Shown piece by piece: positions 22,350 to 36,900 of a stretch of 64,000 nucleotides of DNA. Position 1 is the first letter of the stretch. Every line of letters starts with the position of its first letter. Location: assembly GCA_008828725.1 (NCBI GenBank), contig MEHQ01002940.1, positions 23,100 through 87,099 of the forward strand, given 5' to 3'. The translations under genes were made by a program, and so were the position numbers. The notes below the pieces were generated by a model. That model saw only the letters and a list, made by a program, of their open reading frames with translations, had not been told where the DNA came from and made no database searches. The DNA is from Saccharina japonica. Its lineage: Eukaryota; Sar; Phaeophyceae; Laminariales; Laminariaceae.

Positions 22350-24872
22350 TTAAAAACGAGTCCCGTTTACGGCGTCCACCGGAAACATGTAGCCGAGGTT
22401 GACCATCTCGCAAGCCATCTCGTCGTGGCCCGACCGGCAGAGTTTCCGGACGCGCTTTTGGTCGTGCTCCGGCACGTCCCCTGTCAAACGCACCCTCGTT
22501 ATTGGGAACTCCATCGTCCGCACCTGTCGGTAATATAAAAAAATGGACATTTTTGAGGTACAAGAGAGTACGGGTTACTACCGTATGTACGTACCGAAGA
22601 AGTGGGCCAATCAGATCCATGCAGGATGCAGCCGTGCCAGTATCATAGTAGCTACGAGCTATACCCTGTGATAGTAGCACGCCGCAGGCAGAGCCACGCG
22701 CTACAGGTCCAAGGTGTAATAGTATGGGCTTTGTCTACGCTCACGTGAGTTAACCCAGGACATGTTTCATAGACAGACCCACAAGAGGATGATACTTCAT
22801 GTCCCACCCAATATTATAACAAAGGTGTGATAAAAAGTCTGTCGGTTATTTAAAAACACAAAAACACACACGTATACACACAACAGCCCCCGCTCCGATC
22901 AGCGATGTACATATATACGGTCACGATTCTGGCGTATACAGCAGCAGTAGTGTAAACGCCGTTTAGACTGAGAAGTGGTACAAAAAAACCCATTGGTGAG
23001 AAAAGAGCGACGTCGTCAAAATGATACTGCATGGAGGAAAAAGGCCCCCACAAAATCGAGGTACGAGTAGTACTTTTTGGCCGAAAATATGCATGAATCG
23101 TCGGGCTCATTAACCAAACTCGTCGGAGATTCGTTCTTGTGTCGCAACAATGTTCACTGTATACTTGGGCCATGGTATTGTTCATCGGGTAAATATTTTT
23201 TTTTCCTTTTTTTTTCTCTTTCATGCACCTGGATTGCTACCAGGGTAGGTCTTGCCTGTCGTATATGTCATTTCATTGTCTGCTCTGCTTACTGCACTGA
23301 GCGTAGTATCTCTGTGTCGTAGTTTTGTGACCACATAACTGGTACCTTTTTTAGGATGAAGAATCGGCACGGACACTGGGTGTGCTGGATGTCGACGGGT
23401 AGAAAGGAAGGTTTAATGTGAAGAACACACACACATAGCACATTTATTCCCCCTCTACAATCAGTGTTTGACTTGCTATTAGTATAGAGCCTCCTCAAGC
23501 GAGGGGCCTCATGAACAAAAACAATGGTTGGTGCACCTCTAACGTACCATGCGTCCACCGAACAGACCACCTACATATAGATCAGATAGATCATCTACAG
23601 ATCATCTACAGATCATCTACAGATAGATCATCTACAGTAGCTCCTAACCTGCCGCTGTGAGATGCTGTGCAGGACCTGTATAGTACAGATATAATCCAAG
23701 AAACACGTCCAACTGCTATAGATCGTGCAGATTGTACGGCTCCCACCCTGAAACATGGGCTATATACATACTCATAGATCATACATACCTGGTACAGATC
23801 AGGGATCTATCTGACCTGCAATATCTAGACCATCAGGATCTATCTGTAGGTTATCAGTCGGCTGTGGGAAAGGGTCGCACTGACTGAAGTAACAGCAGCA
23901 GCACAACCACAAAACACGAAAACTAAAAACACAAACAAATTGAATCGCAGCACCAGCCCACCAACAGCACAGCACAGGCAAACCAAAAAGAAACGCAAGA
24001 AGGTACTCGAAATTTTGTATGCTATATATGTAACGGCGAAAACACAGACCAGGTACCTGGTCCCATACAGCCAATCAACATGGTTGCCCGGATGGCGGAA
24101 ACAATATACTACTCTGGACGGAAATGTAAGTACCGCTTGGTCTCCAAATTAATGTATAAATGGTTCTTATATTTTCGTCCAGATTGGTATCATATGCACC
24201 AGGTGTACGAGTACGTTTTTTTCCTCCACCCATCCCATGTATGGTCTTCGCCATTTGTTTTCTGTCGCCCTCCTACCAGTAACAGCCGTAGGCGTAACCC
24301 AGATTCCGGGGTCATATAGCAGGCTCTTCTCCCCCCCTCCCCACTACGTACGGCTTGTGCCTTGCCTTTTTTTATCGCAAGAAGAGTTAATTCTCGGCCC
24401 TTTGTGCTCTCGTCGACTGGCATTGAATTGAATAATAATCATTGGGTTAGAAAAGGAAAGAAAAAAAACACACACACACAATATTATATCTTGGGAGGCT
24501 GTATGGTGTGGAGAAAATATAGGCAAGGGTTGAGCAATTGTATGAGGTACAGCATAGGCAAGGGACGGCAAGGGAGGCTACTCGTACGTAGCTCACCGCT
24601 ATGTTGTTCGCCTTGAGGTGAAAACCCAGGACCATCTCCGAGTCGATCTCGGGGCCCATTTTAGCGGCGTCCGCGTCGATGAAGGTAGAGATGCGGTTCA
24701 TCATCACCTATCACAAAAAAAGCGCACCAAGAAAGCAACAACGAGCGCACACAAGGGGTCAAGATTTTCGAACGGCAGAAGAACCAAGGGAGTGTCATAC
24801 GTGCCACAGTCAGCGTGCTCCCCTGCAACATGTGCGCCCATCTGACGCAGGGATCGTCGATGACAATCGGGG

Positions 24873-24927
<55 letters not shown>

Positions 24928-27900
24928 TCTGCGTGTTCATCTACCCCCTCTTTCTCTGCTTCTCCCCCCCCCCCCCCCCCCCCCGCGCTACGACCATTCG
25001 AACACTTTGTGTGTGTGGCGTACACAAGTATTGCCATCGTCAACACGTATTATTATTATTATTTGCCATTCCATTTTCCATGCGAAAACGCGCAGCGCTT
25101 GTTCCAATCATACCATCCGCATACAAGAGAGAAACTAGACTCCGAAGACTCCAAGCATTGAATAACGTACATACCAAGACCAAAAGCTCAACGGTGGTAG
25201 CTAGCTACGCGTAGCACCTGCCGCAGATACGGACGGTCCTCTCCGCGCGAAAAGGGATACGTGGTCGATTCGATTCTGAATACTACAGTCTGCCCCCAGC
25301 ATCGTGCCTGCTGGGCTGTTTCTTACCCCCTTTCGTCTATCTAGGCTCGTCTAGGACACGCTTAATATCGTCGTGCCAACTGGGCTGTCTCTTATTTCTG
25401 TTCGCCTATCTAGGCTAACACCCGCCTCTCCTGATTCTATTGATTGTAGGCTCCGCGTGGCCTATCCGCACCTACGTCCTTGTGTCTTCCCGTACCGCGC
25501 TACGATATCAGACAAGCTTTGTGATTGACCACCACGAAAGTGAGTACTCCGCCGCATCGAACATTGGGTGCCCAACTCGAAAGACCAATGCTTTCGCGGT
25601 TTTAAGGCTGAAGTAATGAAAAAAGCAACATGCGTACTTCGCGCATCTCAAAACATCCAATTTAGGTGCGCCATTAAGGAAAAGATGGGGCGTCATATGT
25701 CGACGATCGGAGACACGCCACCCCCTGCAACAACAGGACGGCCAGCCCCAGTCCCCTGCTACAGGACAATCTGGGCCCTACAGAACAAGCCAAGCTAGTC
25801 CCGCAGGACGCGCAGAGACGCGCTGCTACAAGATGGGGGCGGAGGTGCGGTCGTAGCGGCGGCGGCGGCATTGGCGATCGCAGCCATGGTCGTCATTGAA
25901 ACGTTCGATCTCGGCTAAACAGAGGGAGACGCAAGAAAAGAGCAGACAAGATAAGAGCAGAATCCACCACAAGCACACAAAGAAGCATGCTACATGCGGG
26001 GGAGGGGTGGGCGCGCCAAAGTTTCAAGAGGCTCCGTCGCTTTAGGAGCATCATACGTATCCCATCCAAAACCTGTCTTTGAGAAAGAACTATACTTAAG
26101 GTAAGGCCTATTGCTACGAGTAGGTGTACGAGAAAACTCAAATACATTTAAGGCCCATTGCTACGAGTAGGTGTACGAGAATAATCAAAAATACATTTAC
26201 CAGGTAGTAATTCCAGCGATAAAAATACATGCCTTTTTAGGCAGTTCCTCAAATGAGGAGCATACTAATAGCCAGTAATATTCTGTCAAAAGTACTTCGG
26301 CCCAAAACAACCTATTGTTACACAGTAGTGGTCCCTCTATAATGCCGGTACGCGCCACGTAGCCAACAATACCGGCACTATAATAGCGGCAACCGGCACT
26401 ACTCCGCACACAAGCCACACTGGTTGATCCCCCCATCTGCGCCAAGCGATTTATCACCGGCACTAAAGCGGGCAGCCGGCACTAAAGAGGGACCACTACT
26501 GACTATACCCCCCTATCATCGGCACCACTCTTCTTGCTCACCCTCATCGCAGTCACGGAGCCGTAGGCGAACCGGTCGTTTTTTCTTTTGCCCGAGTGGA
26601 GTTTCGTCCCGAAGCTCGGCACGTACACCGTTCGCTCCGGCAGCGGAAATTTTCGACTGCCGCGATCATAAAGTAAGTGTACGCGGGGCACGTTAAAAAT
26701 AAATGAATATATATATGCATACCCGTTTGGCACATTCACCAAAGCTTTCGATACAACGACAATTTTTTGTAATTCATCCGTACTAATATTCCAGTAATTC
26801 AAGCAAGTATGTATACTACGACGTAGTGTATATTATTATATAGTGTTCACCTTCGAGGCACAATATATGTATAGGTACCAAATGGACATTTTCCCGGAAT
26901 AGTTTCCCTTTTCATCTCCGGCCGCGGGTCTTTTCTCGCGCTATCGACTGCGGGGCACGCAGGGGCCCCGCCTGTACACCACGGCGCAAGTGCGGGTCCC
27001 GGTCGAAGCCCGTGGGGCGTGCGCTGGGCCTTCGAAGTCGCGAATTCTGGCAAATAACTCAGGGTAGACGTTCTGACTTGACACCGCCTTGCAACGACTA
27101 TGAAAAACCTTTCGTACGACTTTTGTTTATCCGGTGTGGATTTGGATGGTTCATTTTTGACACGCCGCATGAACGGAACGCACACAGCACGCACCACGCA
27201 CGAGACAACAAGGACCACACCCACATGGAACGAGGCACACATCTAGCGCCATGCATCAGCAGTTAATACCATGTTGCATGCGTCTGCTCTCTATGGGTTG
27301 TGTACAGCAGTAGTAGCACTTGTACGAGACGCATAAAAAACTACACGCGCATTATTTATGTGAATTTGTAATTTGGTTCCAATATTTTGGAATCTAGGTA
27401 GAGTACACATACATGCACAGATCTACGAGTACGTATATATGTACAGCAGTACGCATATCATATCTAGCCCTCTTATCTACGAGCGATAGGCCGATCTACA
27501 TACGTACGATTACAAGTACAGTATTTTGGTACTCAGTAGTAGTACTACTGCTGCTGTACTTTACGGGAACGGGTGTCTAGTCTAGACTACATGGGTGTCT
27601 AGTCTAGACTACACACTACAACGCAGCCGAGGCGCCCCTTATCGAACAGCACAGCAGTACAGCAGAAGAAGCTGCAGAACACGCAGCAGCCGCTGCTCAG
27701 ATTGTTGCGTTTGTGGCGGCTGTTGTTGTGTCCTGTATGCGTGCGTCGGGCCCGTAGTAAACAGCTACGAGTAGCAGGAGGAATTAAGCAGATCTGCAGT
27801 AGTTGTGACAGCTACTGTACGAACAACGAGTACTGCTTTGCTGTGTTCTGTCTTTCATTGTGTATGCGTGTGTGTTTGATGTATGCAATTACAGCAAACC

Positions 27901-30900
27901 TCCCCCTCTGATTTTAATATCACCCGCGCTTTACAGCAGCGATTAAAAACAACAAATCCGCTAATACCCGTCACGGGTATGGATAACACTTCATACTCGC
28001 CGAGAATTTGGGCCCAGGGCATCCGGGTATCCAACTGTTCGACGGGCACCCTTAGACGAGTACTCGGCTGCTAAACGCGTACCAGGGCAACCGCCCAAAA
28101 GGTATTACGTACAAGTGAATACTCTTGTCTAGGACCGGGGCGGGACTCGTCGGGCAACAGCTCTGTCATAACTATCTTCTGTATACTCAGCTGTACAGCG
28201 CAGAACAGCCGTGATAACTACTACACTACCACTGTGGGATCGACTTTAAATCCTACAAAAAATAGTTAGATCGACTTCAGAAACAAAACAAGTCGTTGAG
28301 CCTGGACACCAACCTGAAGTTTCTTAACACCGGGAGCCCACTGTACCTCAGATACGATATCATCTCGTGACAGCTGTTTCGTTAGGAATGGCCGTCGCTA
28401 CTACTTTTACAGCCTATGCCACAGGTTTGCTCCAAAAATTAAACTATGAAGCATGTGCGATCTATTTCCACCTTGCAACACCCCCGGGATTTCAAGTGAC
28501 CAACATCCCGAAGGGGAACCTTGTATGTATATATATTATTAACGAAGTCGTTTGAACATTCGCTTCAGGAAGCTACCTACCGATACGTACATATATAGCT
28601 ATCGTTGGATCGGTAAGCATGGAAAAAATGGCGACCAAGAGCTCATATTGTTTTCAACGATGGAGTCAACAGACTGAATTGTTGTTTTTCGTCGTGCACC
28701 TTCACTTTTTCTACGGCAAGCTATATATCGCCATCGCAAAAGCACGATCAACACCGTCGACGCGCACGTGCGTGCATAGCTAATGCTAATGCTAATTATG
28801 TTAATATTTTGATAAGTGTTGGCCCCCATAAACTACTTGAGCTATTAATAGTGCGGATTACTTATTTTCGCAAAAATTCGGAGCACAATCTATCATTATA
28901 CTCGTATATTGTTTTAGGCAGGTTGTTCGTGCTATGGGGGGGGGTATAATTAAGTATTTAGCGAAAGAGGGAACATAATATATCGTATCGAACGTTTCCA
29001 CAAACCAATCCTTTACCTGGGCAGGTCGGTGTCGACGTGAAACCAGACGTCTGGTCTCGCCAGGACGACCGCGTCGTACTGGAAGCCCCTCTCTACAGAG
29101 TACATGCTCATCATGCTCCACACCGTTGCCATCGACCAGTACGCCCGAAACACGTTCCTGGTTTTTCAAGAGGGGAGAAGAAAGAGCGGAGACCGGGACG
29201 GAGTCAAGGTCGGGTCGCGGGTAGGGCGGGGGGGTACTCATGTCGTGCACGGTCGTAGTCGTATGACCATAGGGGGGGTGAACTCGATATCCATGCATGA
29301 GCGTAGACGTATGGCCATAGACCCTCGCGTCCCTACAATGCCGGGACGGAGCATGTCGGATTTTTACTGACCAGTGTTGAGGGGGGGAGGGGGCGGGGGT
29401 GTACTCGGTATTCATGCATGGCCGTAGTCGTATGACCACAGACCCACGCATCCCTACAATGCCGGGACGGGGCATGTCGGGTTTTCACCGACCAGGCAGA
29501 CATTTGCTAGCACCAAGCGCGAAGCGAAACGTGAGGTGTTCGGCGAGTCGCATGAAGGGTGAGCTGTATCCTACTAAGAATCGCTTGTGAGGCGGACTTG
29601 CGCATGGATGACAGCTTCAATGAGTTAATTTAATTTCCGGTGTGGCCACTTCCAGAGACAGCAATGGGAGTACTATGTAACTGCCTCGCGAGGGAACAAA
29701 AAACGAGCAGGAACACAAGAAAAAAACAGAAAACTCAAGTGTGTAGTTGCTTTGGTGAACAAAATAGCCACGTACGCGTACGACGGATTCCACATATTTG
29801 AAGGGGGAAAAAAAAACATCAACTCTGCGATGAGATGGATTGAGATCCTCGAAACTCATCTGCGCAAGCTGTGTGCGTGCGTGGAATACATATATACAGT
29901 TAACCACTACACCAAAAGCTAAACCCTGTCCCACACTTACTTCCAAAGTGGTTTCTCCGCAAAAAAAAACAGCGGCTGCAGTGCTAAAATAAGTTGATTT
30001 CACATCGACGCATTCGTACAAAACAGTAGCGCTCGGGGGAGGGTGTGAAGCTGGCGAGAAAGGTCTCCCCGCTGCGCTATGTATGAAGCCAGCGTTGCGT
30101 CCGTGCTCCGTCGATGGAACGGGCTCACAACTCGCACAGATCATGAGCTACCTATCTACAGATAGGTCATTTAGTTCGTCACCCGCCGTTGTGAGAGGTT
30201 GTAGGATCTGCAAAGTACAGATCTCACCCCCCGTGCAAAATCGCCTAGTTCCCGCTTCCTTATGTATAAGCAATAGACCTTTCAAGGCAGATTAACCTAT
30301 TTCCCAATCTTGTACGATCTGTATGATCTATAGCTCATGTTGCCGGGCGGGACCCGTGTAATCTGCATTGATCTATCCATCTACTGTAGTAGCACATGTT
30401 TTCCTGGTTTGCACCTGCACTACGTCATTTGCAGATGCTTACACAGCCTCTCACAACGGCAGGTCAGGAACTGTATGATCTGTGATAGATCATGATCTAG
30501 ATCATGACCTACAGTAGAGCATGACCTAGACCCTGATCTGCCCGAGGCGGGGAACACTCAACAGCCCACAGACTACGACCACATACCGTTCCCGCCAACA
30601 CTACGAGTACAGCAGCAGCAGCAGCAGGGCAGTAGAGTATCAGGCCGTGTCTTAACTCCATTCGATAGCTTGGAATGGCTGGAACGGAACGAGACTATTC
30701 GCGTTCGTTCGTTTTAAGTAGTTTGCCCCAAAATACGTGGGACCAGTTCTTAAGGGATTAAGAGCGGTATAAACCAGGCATACACATATCACGCATCATG
30801 TGAGTGCACACATCATCATAGGGAACGGGAAATCTCAGATTACAGAGCCGAGCGCTTTGGCCACACAAGCATACACGGTAACTCGTAAGGCTTGTTACTA

Positions 30901-33900
30901 CAGTAGATTTGTCCATCCCACGGCCTGCCCGCCGCGTCTCCTCCCTCTCACCTGATAACGCTGGGCCCCTCTTCCCCCCCGTACTTCCATTGGAAGTGTG
31001 TCGTTTCCGTTATGTCTGGCCAGAGTCGATCGAAGTCGTCCTGGTTCGTCACCAAGCTCCTGCAGAACAAAAGTCGTCGTAGAACAAATGTTAAAAACAA
31101 AAAACAAAAACAAAAAAAACGCGGCGGTTCGTTTTTTGTTGCCCGTGAGAGAGCGGGAGGGGCAGAGACAGCAAAGGCCGAGAGAAATATGGTGAAACAT
31201 GCGTGAATTGCGCCCCGACTTCGTTACGTCTGGCCAGAGTCTATAATGAAATAGTCCTGGTTCGTCCGAAAAAAAAGTCCTTCAGCACAAGAATCGACGT
31301 AAAACAAACAAAACAAAAACAAAACAACCACGCGGTGGTTTGTGTGGCGAAACAAACGTGAATGTTAGAAGGGGACTCCCGAGCAACAGCTGCTGCTTGT
31401 ATATACATAACGCCGGAAGGGTCAGGGTTGCAAAATGCTATATACCCAAAACAAATGGCGGTATTTTTGGGCTTGCCAAGACCTTTTTTGAGTTACACAC
31501 CACTCTGATTAAAAAATGAGGACAGGAAATATCAGGGCGCAAAACGCTACCATCAAATTGGAGACCCGATATTCTGGACTTTTGTCAAAAGGTCCTTTTG
31601 AGCTTGTTGCGTACGGCTGTGTCCCAAAATATATCACGGATCTACTGTCAAAGATAATATATTATAGATCTTACACCTGCCGCTATGAGATGATGTGCAG
31701 GGGGTGTACAGTACAGTACAGATCGAACCCAGGAAATATGTGCGAGATCATGCAGATTACTACAGCTCTCACCAAAACAGACCGCACCCAGGAAATGTGT
31801 TCGAGATCATGCAGACAACACGGCTCTCACCAAACAAATCGAACCCAGGACATATGTACGAGATCATGCCGGCAAATACGGCTCTCACCAAACATACCGA
31901 GCCCAGGAAAAGTGTACGAGACCATGCTGACAAATACGGCTCTCACCAGACGTACCGAACCCAGGAAATGTGTTCAAGATCATGCAGACAACGCGGCTTT
32001 CATCGAACAGATCGAACCCAGGGAATATGTACGAGGCCATGCAGATTATTACGGCTCTCACCGAAACATACCGAATCCAGGAAATGTGTACGATATCATG
32101 CTGACAGATACGGCTCCCACCCACCAGGCACGTTAGCCAACCACCCAACACACACGCACACCTGTTCGGGTTGAGAGCTTGGTAGTCTTCCGCGTAGGGC
32201 GCGTACTTGAGGTTCGTCTCTCCCGCCCGAGGATTGTTGACCTTGTGACGAGAGAGCGAGAGCGAGAGAGCCAAGCACAAGCGACGAAAACGAACAAAAA
32301 CAAACGACAGAAAGAGGAGTGTCAACATGAACGGCATACATATATACGGTTCGCCCATAAATAAGAGCGAGCGGCAACAAAAAACGGAAAAAAAGAGAGA
32401 ACAGAAAGAAATGTCGCTTTATCACAGTATATACGTAGATTGTTCGCAACCTATTCATGGCGAGTGGCACAGGGACAAAAAGCGACAGTACAAAACAGAA
32501 GAAGTTTCCCTTCGCAGGTGGTCGGGACCCCCCCCTATCAATAAATACATGTACAAAATTGCAGCTGCTGCTCGGAGAGAGCTCGACAGCTTTTCTTAGA
32601 CATAGATTTTTGCCCTTTTCACGATAACTGGCGATGACGTCCACCCGGCGACACGCAACTCCCTCATCGTGCTCAACGACCCCTGCTCTGCCTACTCTGC
32701 CAAGGGCGGTCTCGGCCGTGCCCAACTCATGTCTCACGGGGCTGCGATTTTTCCAGGATTACATGCCCTTTTTGTCACGTGCACATACCATACCAACCAG
32801 TACATGCTTTTTTGTTCTCGTACACGCAAACCGCATTATTCAAGATTCCGTTTTTTTATGTAGACGACCAACCCGGAATTTTATCCTACCGGCTCCTTTT
32901 ACTGCGGATATACACGTGCGTATTATATGTACGAGTACCAGTACCGCTTCAAGCAGTAACAGAGTATCATATACAAGGTAATTTTTAATATGCGATGATA
33001 TCTGTACAGTATTCATACGTGCGTGGTATTCAGCAGTATGATAGTGGTCGGTGTGTGCCTGAATATAGTACCGGGCAGGGCCTCGCGTGCGCTGGCGGGC
33101 GTGGACATGCGGGCGGTGGGCGCTGCAGCAACGTTTACCATGAATATGGAAAGCGCACATACAAAACACACACGCTCTTTTTTTTTTACACGCAGCTACT
33201 GCTCTACATGCATAATCAAAGATTCCGTTTTTTTTTATGTTGACGACGAACCCGGATTTTTATGGACCACGTACTATCTGTATGATCTGTAGTATGTATG
33301 TATATATGTACGTACGTCGTGTAGTTTGATGCTGCTCGATCCTATCATAGCATACGAGTTATATACTCGTCGTACCCGAGTAGCTGCCTTACATAAGTGA
33401 GTACGAGTTTACACATTCAAAAGTATGCTCACCTCGGTACTGTTAAACGTCGCTTTACTATTTAATGCGCTTCGGTAGTCGATTGATGTCGTTTTCGAAT
33501 CTTTCCGACTATGCGGTTTTCGTATAAAATGCGACCGTAAAAAAAAGTGCCATGGCTGTACGTACGAAGGGCTGCGCATCCAGTGCGGCGGCCGTCTTTT
33601 TTTTGGTCCCGCTTTACGTACGTTACGATTACGTACGTAGCGTACTTGCTGCATCTACTTTTTGGCACTGTGCTGTTGCCTGCTGTTGCTGCTTGCTTGT
33701 TGCTGTTGCTGCTGCTACATGAGCTTATTACTGACTACTACTACTACTTCACTATACTTTATTGCTGTACGTACTAGGTGCATGCTGTATATGATTCCAC
33801 ACTGCTGCTAGTTGGTTCGTGTGCGACAGAAAGCTCTCGGTGGGATTGATTACTGGTTTAGAAGTGCGATTCTTAATAAAGTCCACGGTGCGGCAGCTCT

Positions 33901-36900
33901 CAGAACTGTTTTTGTTTGTCGTGGTGTCGGATCGGTTGGTGTTGCAGTACGCCTACTAACGTACGCTGGTTCGCGTGGGTGGGGTCGGTGAGGAGTCGCC
34001 TTTACCGCAATCTGATTTATTATATAGAATACTAGGTATAGAAATCGGGGGACTTTGCGTTGTGGCCCGCGTTTGTGTATCGCATGTGTTATGTAGTCAC
34101 CGAACTAATTGTGGCGAATCCAGAAAAGACGCCGAAAACACTACTTTAGACCCCAAAAACCCTAACCCATAACCCCAACCCCGTCGCGCGCGCCGACCCT
34201 TATGAGCTTGTGCTCTCGAAGAATCTCAAGGCGTCTTTTTTTTTTTTTTTAGATTTGGTCGACCACACTAAAAAGGTATTAATAACACATACTTCCCGAT
34301 TTCCCATTATTTATCCATCGATAATAATCTTCAGTGGGTGCGCCACGGATATAAGGTTATCTGCAGTCGGTAGGTTTTGGGTGGGTGGGTGGTGAGTGAG
34401 TTGGGAGAGCATCTATTGTTGTGTTGGTGCTGTGAGTACCGCGGTGGCTCGAATGTTGGTCCTTCGCCCCGTGGCTTCCTCAGATCTTCTAGTGGTTGAT
34501 GGATTTGTGTGGTGGGCGTTACGGTAGTCGGTGGTGTCATTGCGGTTACGTTGTTTGAATTGCGACTCGGGGGCACATGTTGTCACTTGCGATGCTGAAT
34601 GCAGCTTGCATTTTGCGTGTATATATGGTGGGGTCATGGCCCAGTCTATTATTTGCGTATTTTTTTGTCCGCTATTATACCGGCCCCGCCCTGGCATGGT
34701 TCGGGGTACCACTGTTAATAGTACGTATATAATACCAGGTACCAGGTATGTGCATGTGGCTGTTTCTGTATATGCGTGTATGTATGTGTAAATTAAAATG
34801 GCCTTCTGTTGTTTGTTGTTTGCTGCTGCTGCTGTTCGTCATTGTACACACCTGCCACCCCAGGTGTTCTTCGATACAGTATCACTTACCATCAATATGC
34901 TTTTATTTTTAATGAATAATACATACTCGTACGGTACGAATGAAAATTTGTTGTTGAAATACATCAGTACAGGACAGTGATAAGAACCCAGCCTAATATT
35001 TCAAAGGAAATAAGAAATTCGGGAACCGTTCTATGAAGTTAGTGTAGGACGCACCCTCTGGAAAAAAAACAGAAACCCAGTCTGGGTTATATTTATTGTT
35101 TCTCATTATAGATGTCCTGTATTACTGTACACCCCTTGGCAGTAAATTCGCTTTTGTTCGCCCTAATTAAGCTTATTTTATAGTATTCCTACCTCTATTC
35201 TTCGCCGTTACGGGAATTGCGCGAACCGCAGGCGGGCGTCAGCCCGCCGCGGCGAAGCCCCCCTTGTATATTATATATTCATAGGTTGGGTTGGCGTCGG
35301 TTGGCGACGACGCTGTAAAACAAGCCTCTCACTCCGTGAACTAGACGACCAGGGTACCGTTTTTGTTTTTTTTGGCGGTCACCAAAGCTGGCGGTCTTGT
35401 TAGATCATTTGTGTGGGGTGGAGAACCTTTGTTCCGCACAAGGGGAATGGTCGTATCACGTAGTGTTAATATGGTAAGGCGTCCGCGAGGCAGTTACATA
35501 GTAAAACCCATTGCTGTCTCCGGAAGTGGCCACACCAGAAATTAAATTAACTCATTGAAGCTGTCGTCCATATGCAAGTCCGCCTCAGAGGCGGTTCTGA
35601 GCAGGATGCAGCTCACCCTCCATGCGACTCGCCCAATACCTCACGGCGCTTAGCGCTTGGTGCAAGCAATGTCTGCCTGGTTGGTGAAAACCCAACGTGC
35701 TCCGTCCCGGCATTGTAGGGATGCGAGGGTCTATCGTCATACGACTACGGCCGTGCACGACATGAGTACACCCCCCCCCCTGCACTATCACGGGGGACCA
35801 TAGTAAATATGGACCAAATTTCGTTAGTAAAAATAGGTAAACATATGTTGTTTGTGTGTCCATAGGTCCCTATGTACTATGGTCCCCCGTACGAAGTGGA
35901 TGGGGGTAAAAACACCCGTGTGGGGATCTCGAAAACAATGCACATTATAACAGCAAACCCCACAAGATGTCGACAACCCCTCAATTCGGTACGCCTCGTA
36001 ACGGTGTGCTGCATGATTTTCAACGTCTCCACAAGGGTTTGTTCACCGCGGACATCGAGCAAGGGGGGAGAGGGGAGGGGGTTCCTTCCGACCACCTGTG
36101 CTCACGTTGTTACGTAATCTGTCGATCAATTAGGCGAGCGCCACACGCGACAAAAAAAAAAGCGACACAGACACAACAGGAGTAGGTTCCCGATGGAAGA
36201 CTGGACTGGTGCTACGGTAGGGGGGGGGGGGTCGCTCTTATGTCCACCATTTCCACCGGATGAGAGCCACTCCGCCGAGTGACCACCATATTTCTTCGCG
36301 GTTTTTCAAGTCTTGACGCTTTAGGTTTTCGAGATATGCACCACCATGGTATGCTTGCTACTCTGCGACGACAACGTACACCTGCGTCCAGTTTTGAGTG
36401 AGGTACAGAGCCACTCGCCCGACTGGAGTAAACGTGGTAGTGAAAATCAGGCTACCCCCCCTACCGTAGCACCAGTCACTGCTCGAACATCTGCGAGTCG
36501 GCAGGGATTTCACGACTACAATAACTAAATCGGGAGGTAGGGTGCCGTTAATCCAACGAAACCAACTGACTTTAGTTGGCAAGTCGGTTGGCAAAGCCAG
36601 CTCATGGCCAGCCGATTTGCCGACGTAAGCAGTCGCCATTTCGCGGAGGAGGAGGAGGAGGAGAAGGAGGTCGCATTATAAACTCCAGCTTAGCCCCTCA
36701 AAGACTGCACCCCGCGCTTTTTTGGGAGGGGGGGGAAACACTTAGAATTGAAGTCACCTCGAGGTTTCTGTACAGCGCAGTACTAAAACAAATGTAAATT
36801 AGGGCTCGCCAGAAAAAAAAAAGGAGCCGGCGGCGGGGGGGGGGGTAAAAAAAAAANGGGTGGGCGGGGTACTCATGTCGTGCATGGCCGTGGTCGCATG

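Noticed and set aside
24704-24940. Poly-Gln frame on the minus strand near exon 6 of gene 2
   Set aside because: It is the intronic (CTG)n repeat; the spliced gene is complete without it and the frame overlaps the exon 6 acceptor.
26847-27242. Extra exon of gene 2 between exons 4 and 5
   Set aside because: The frame is open, but exons 4 and 5 already join in phase with a sensible protein, and adding this segment is not required by any splice pair I could find.
31516-32174. Two overlapping 159- and 206-codon frames
   Set aside because: Both arise from the 57-bp tandem array in different frames and share no recognisable domain.
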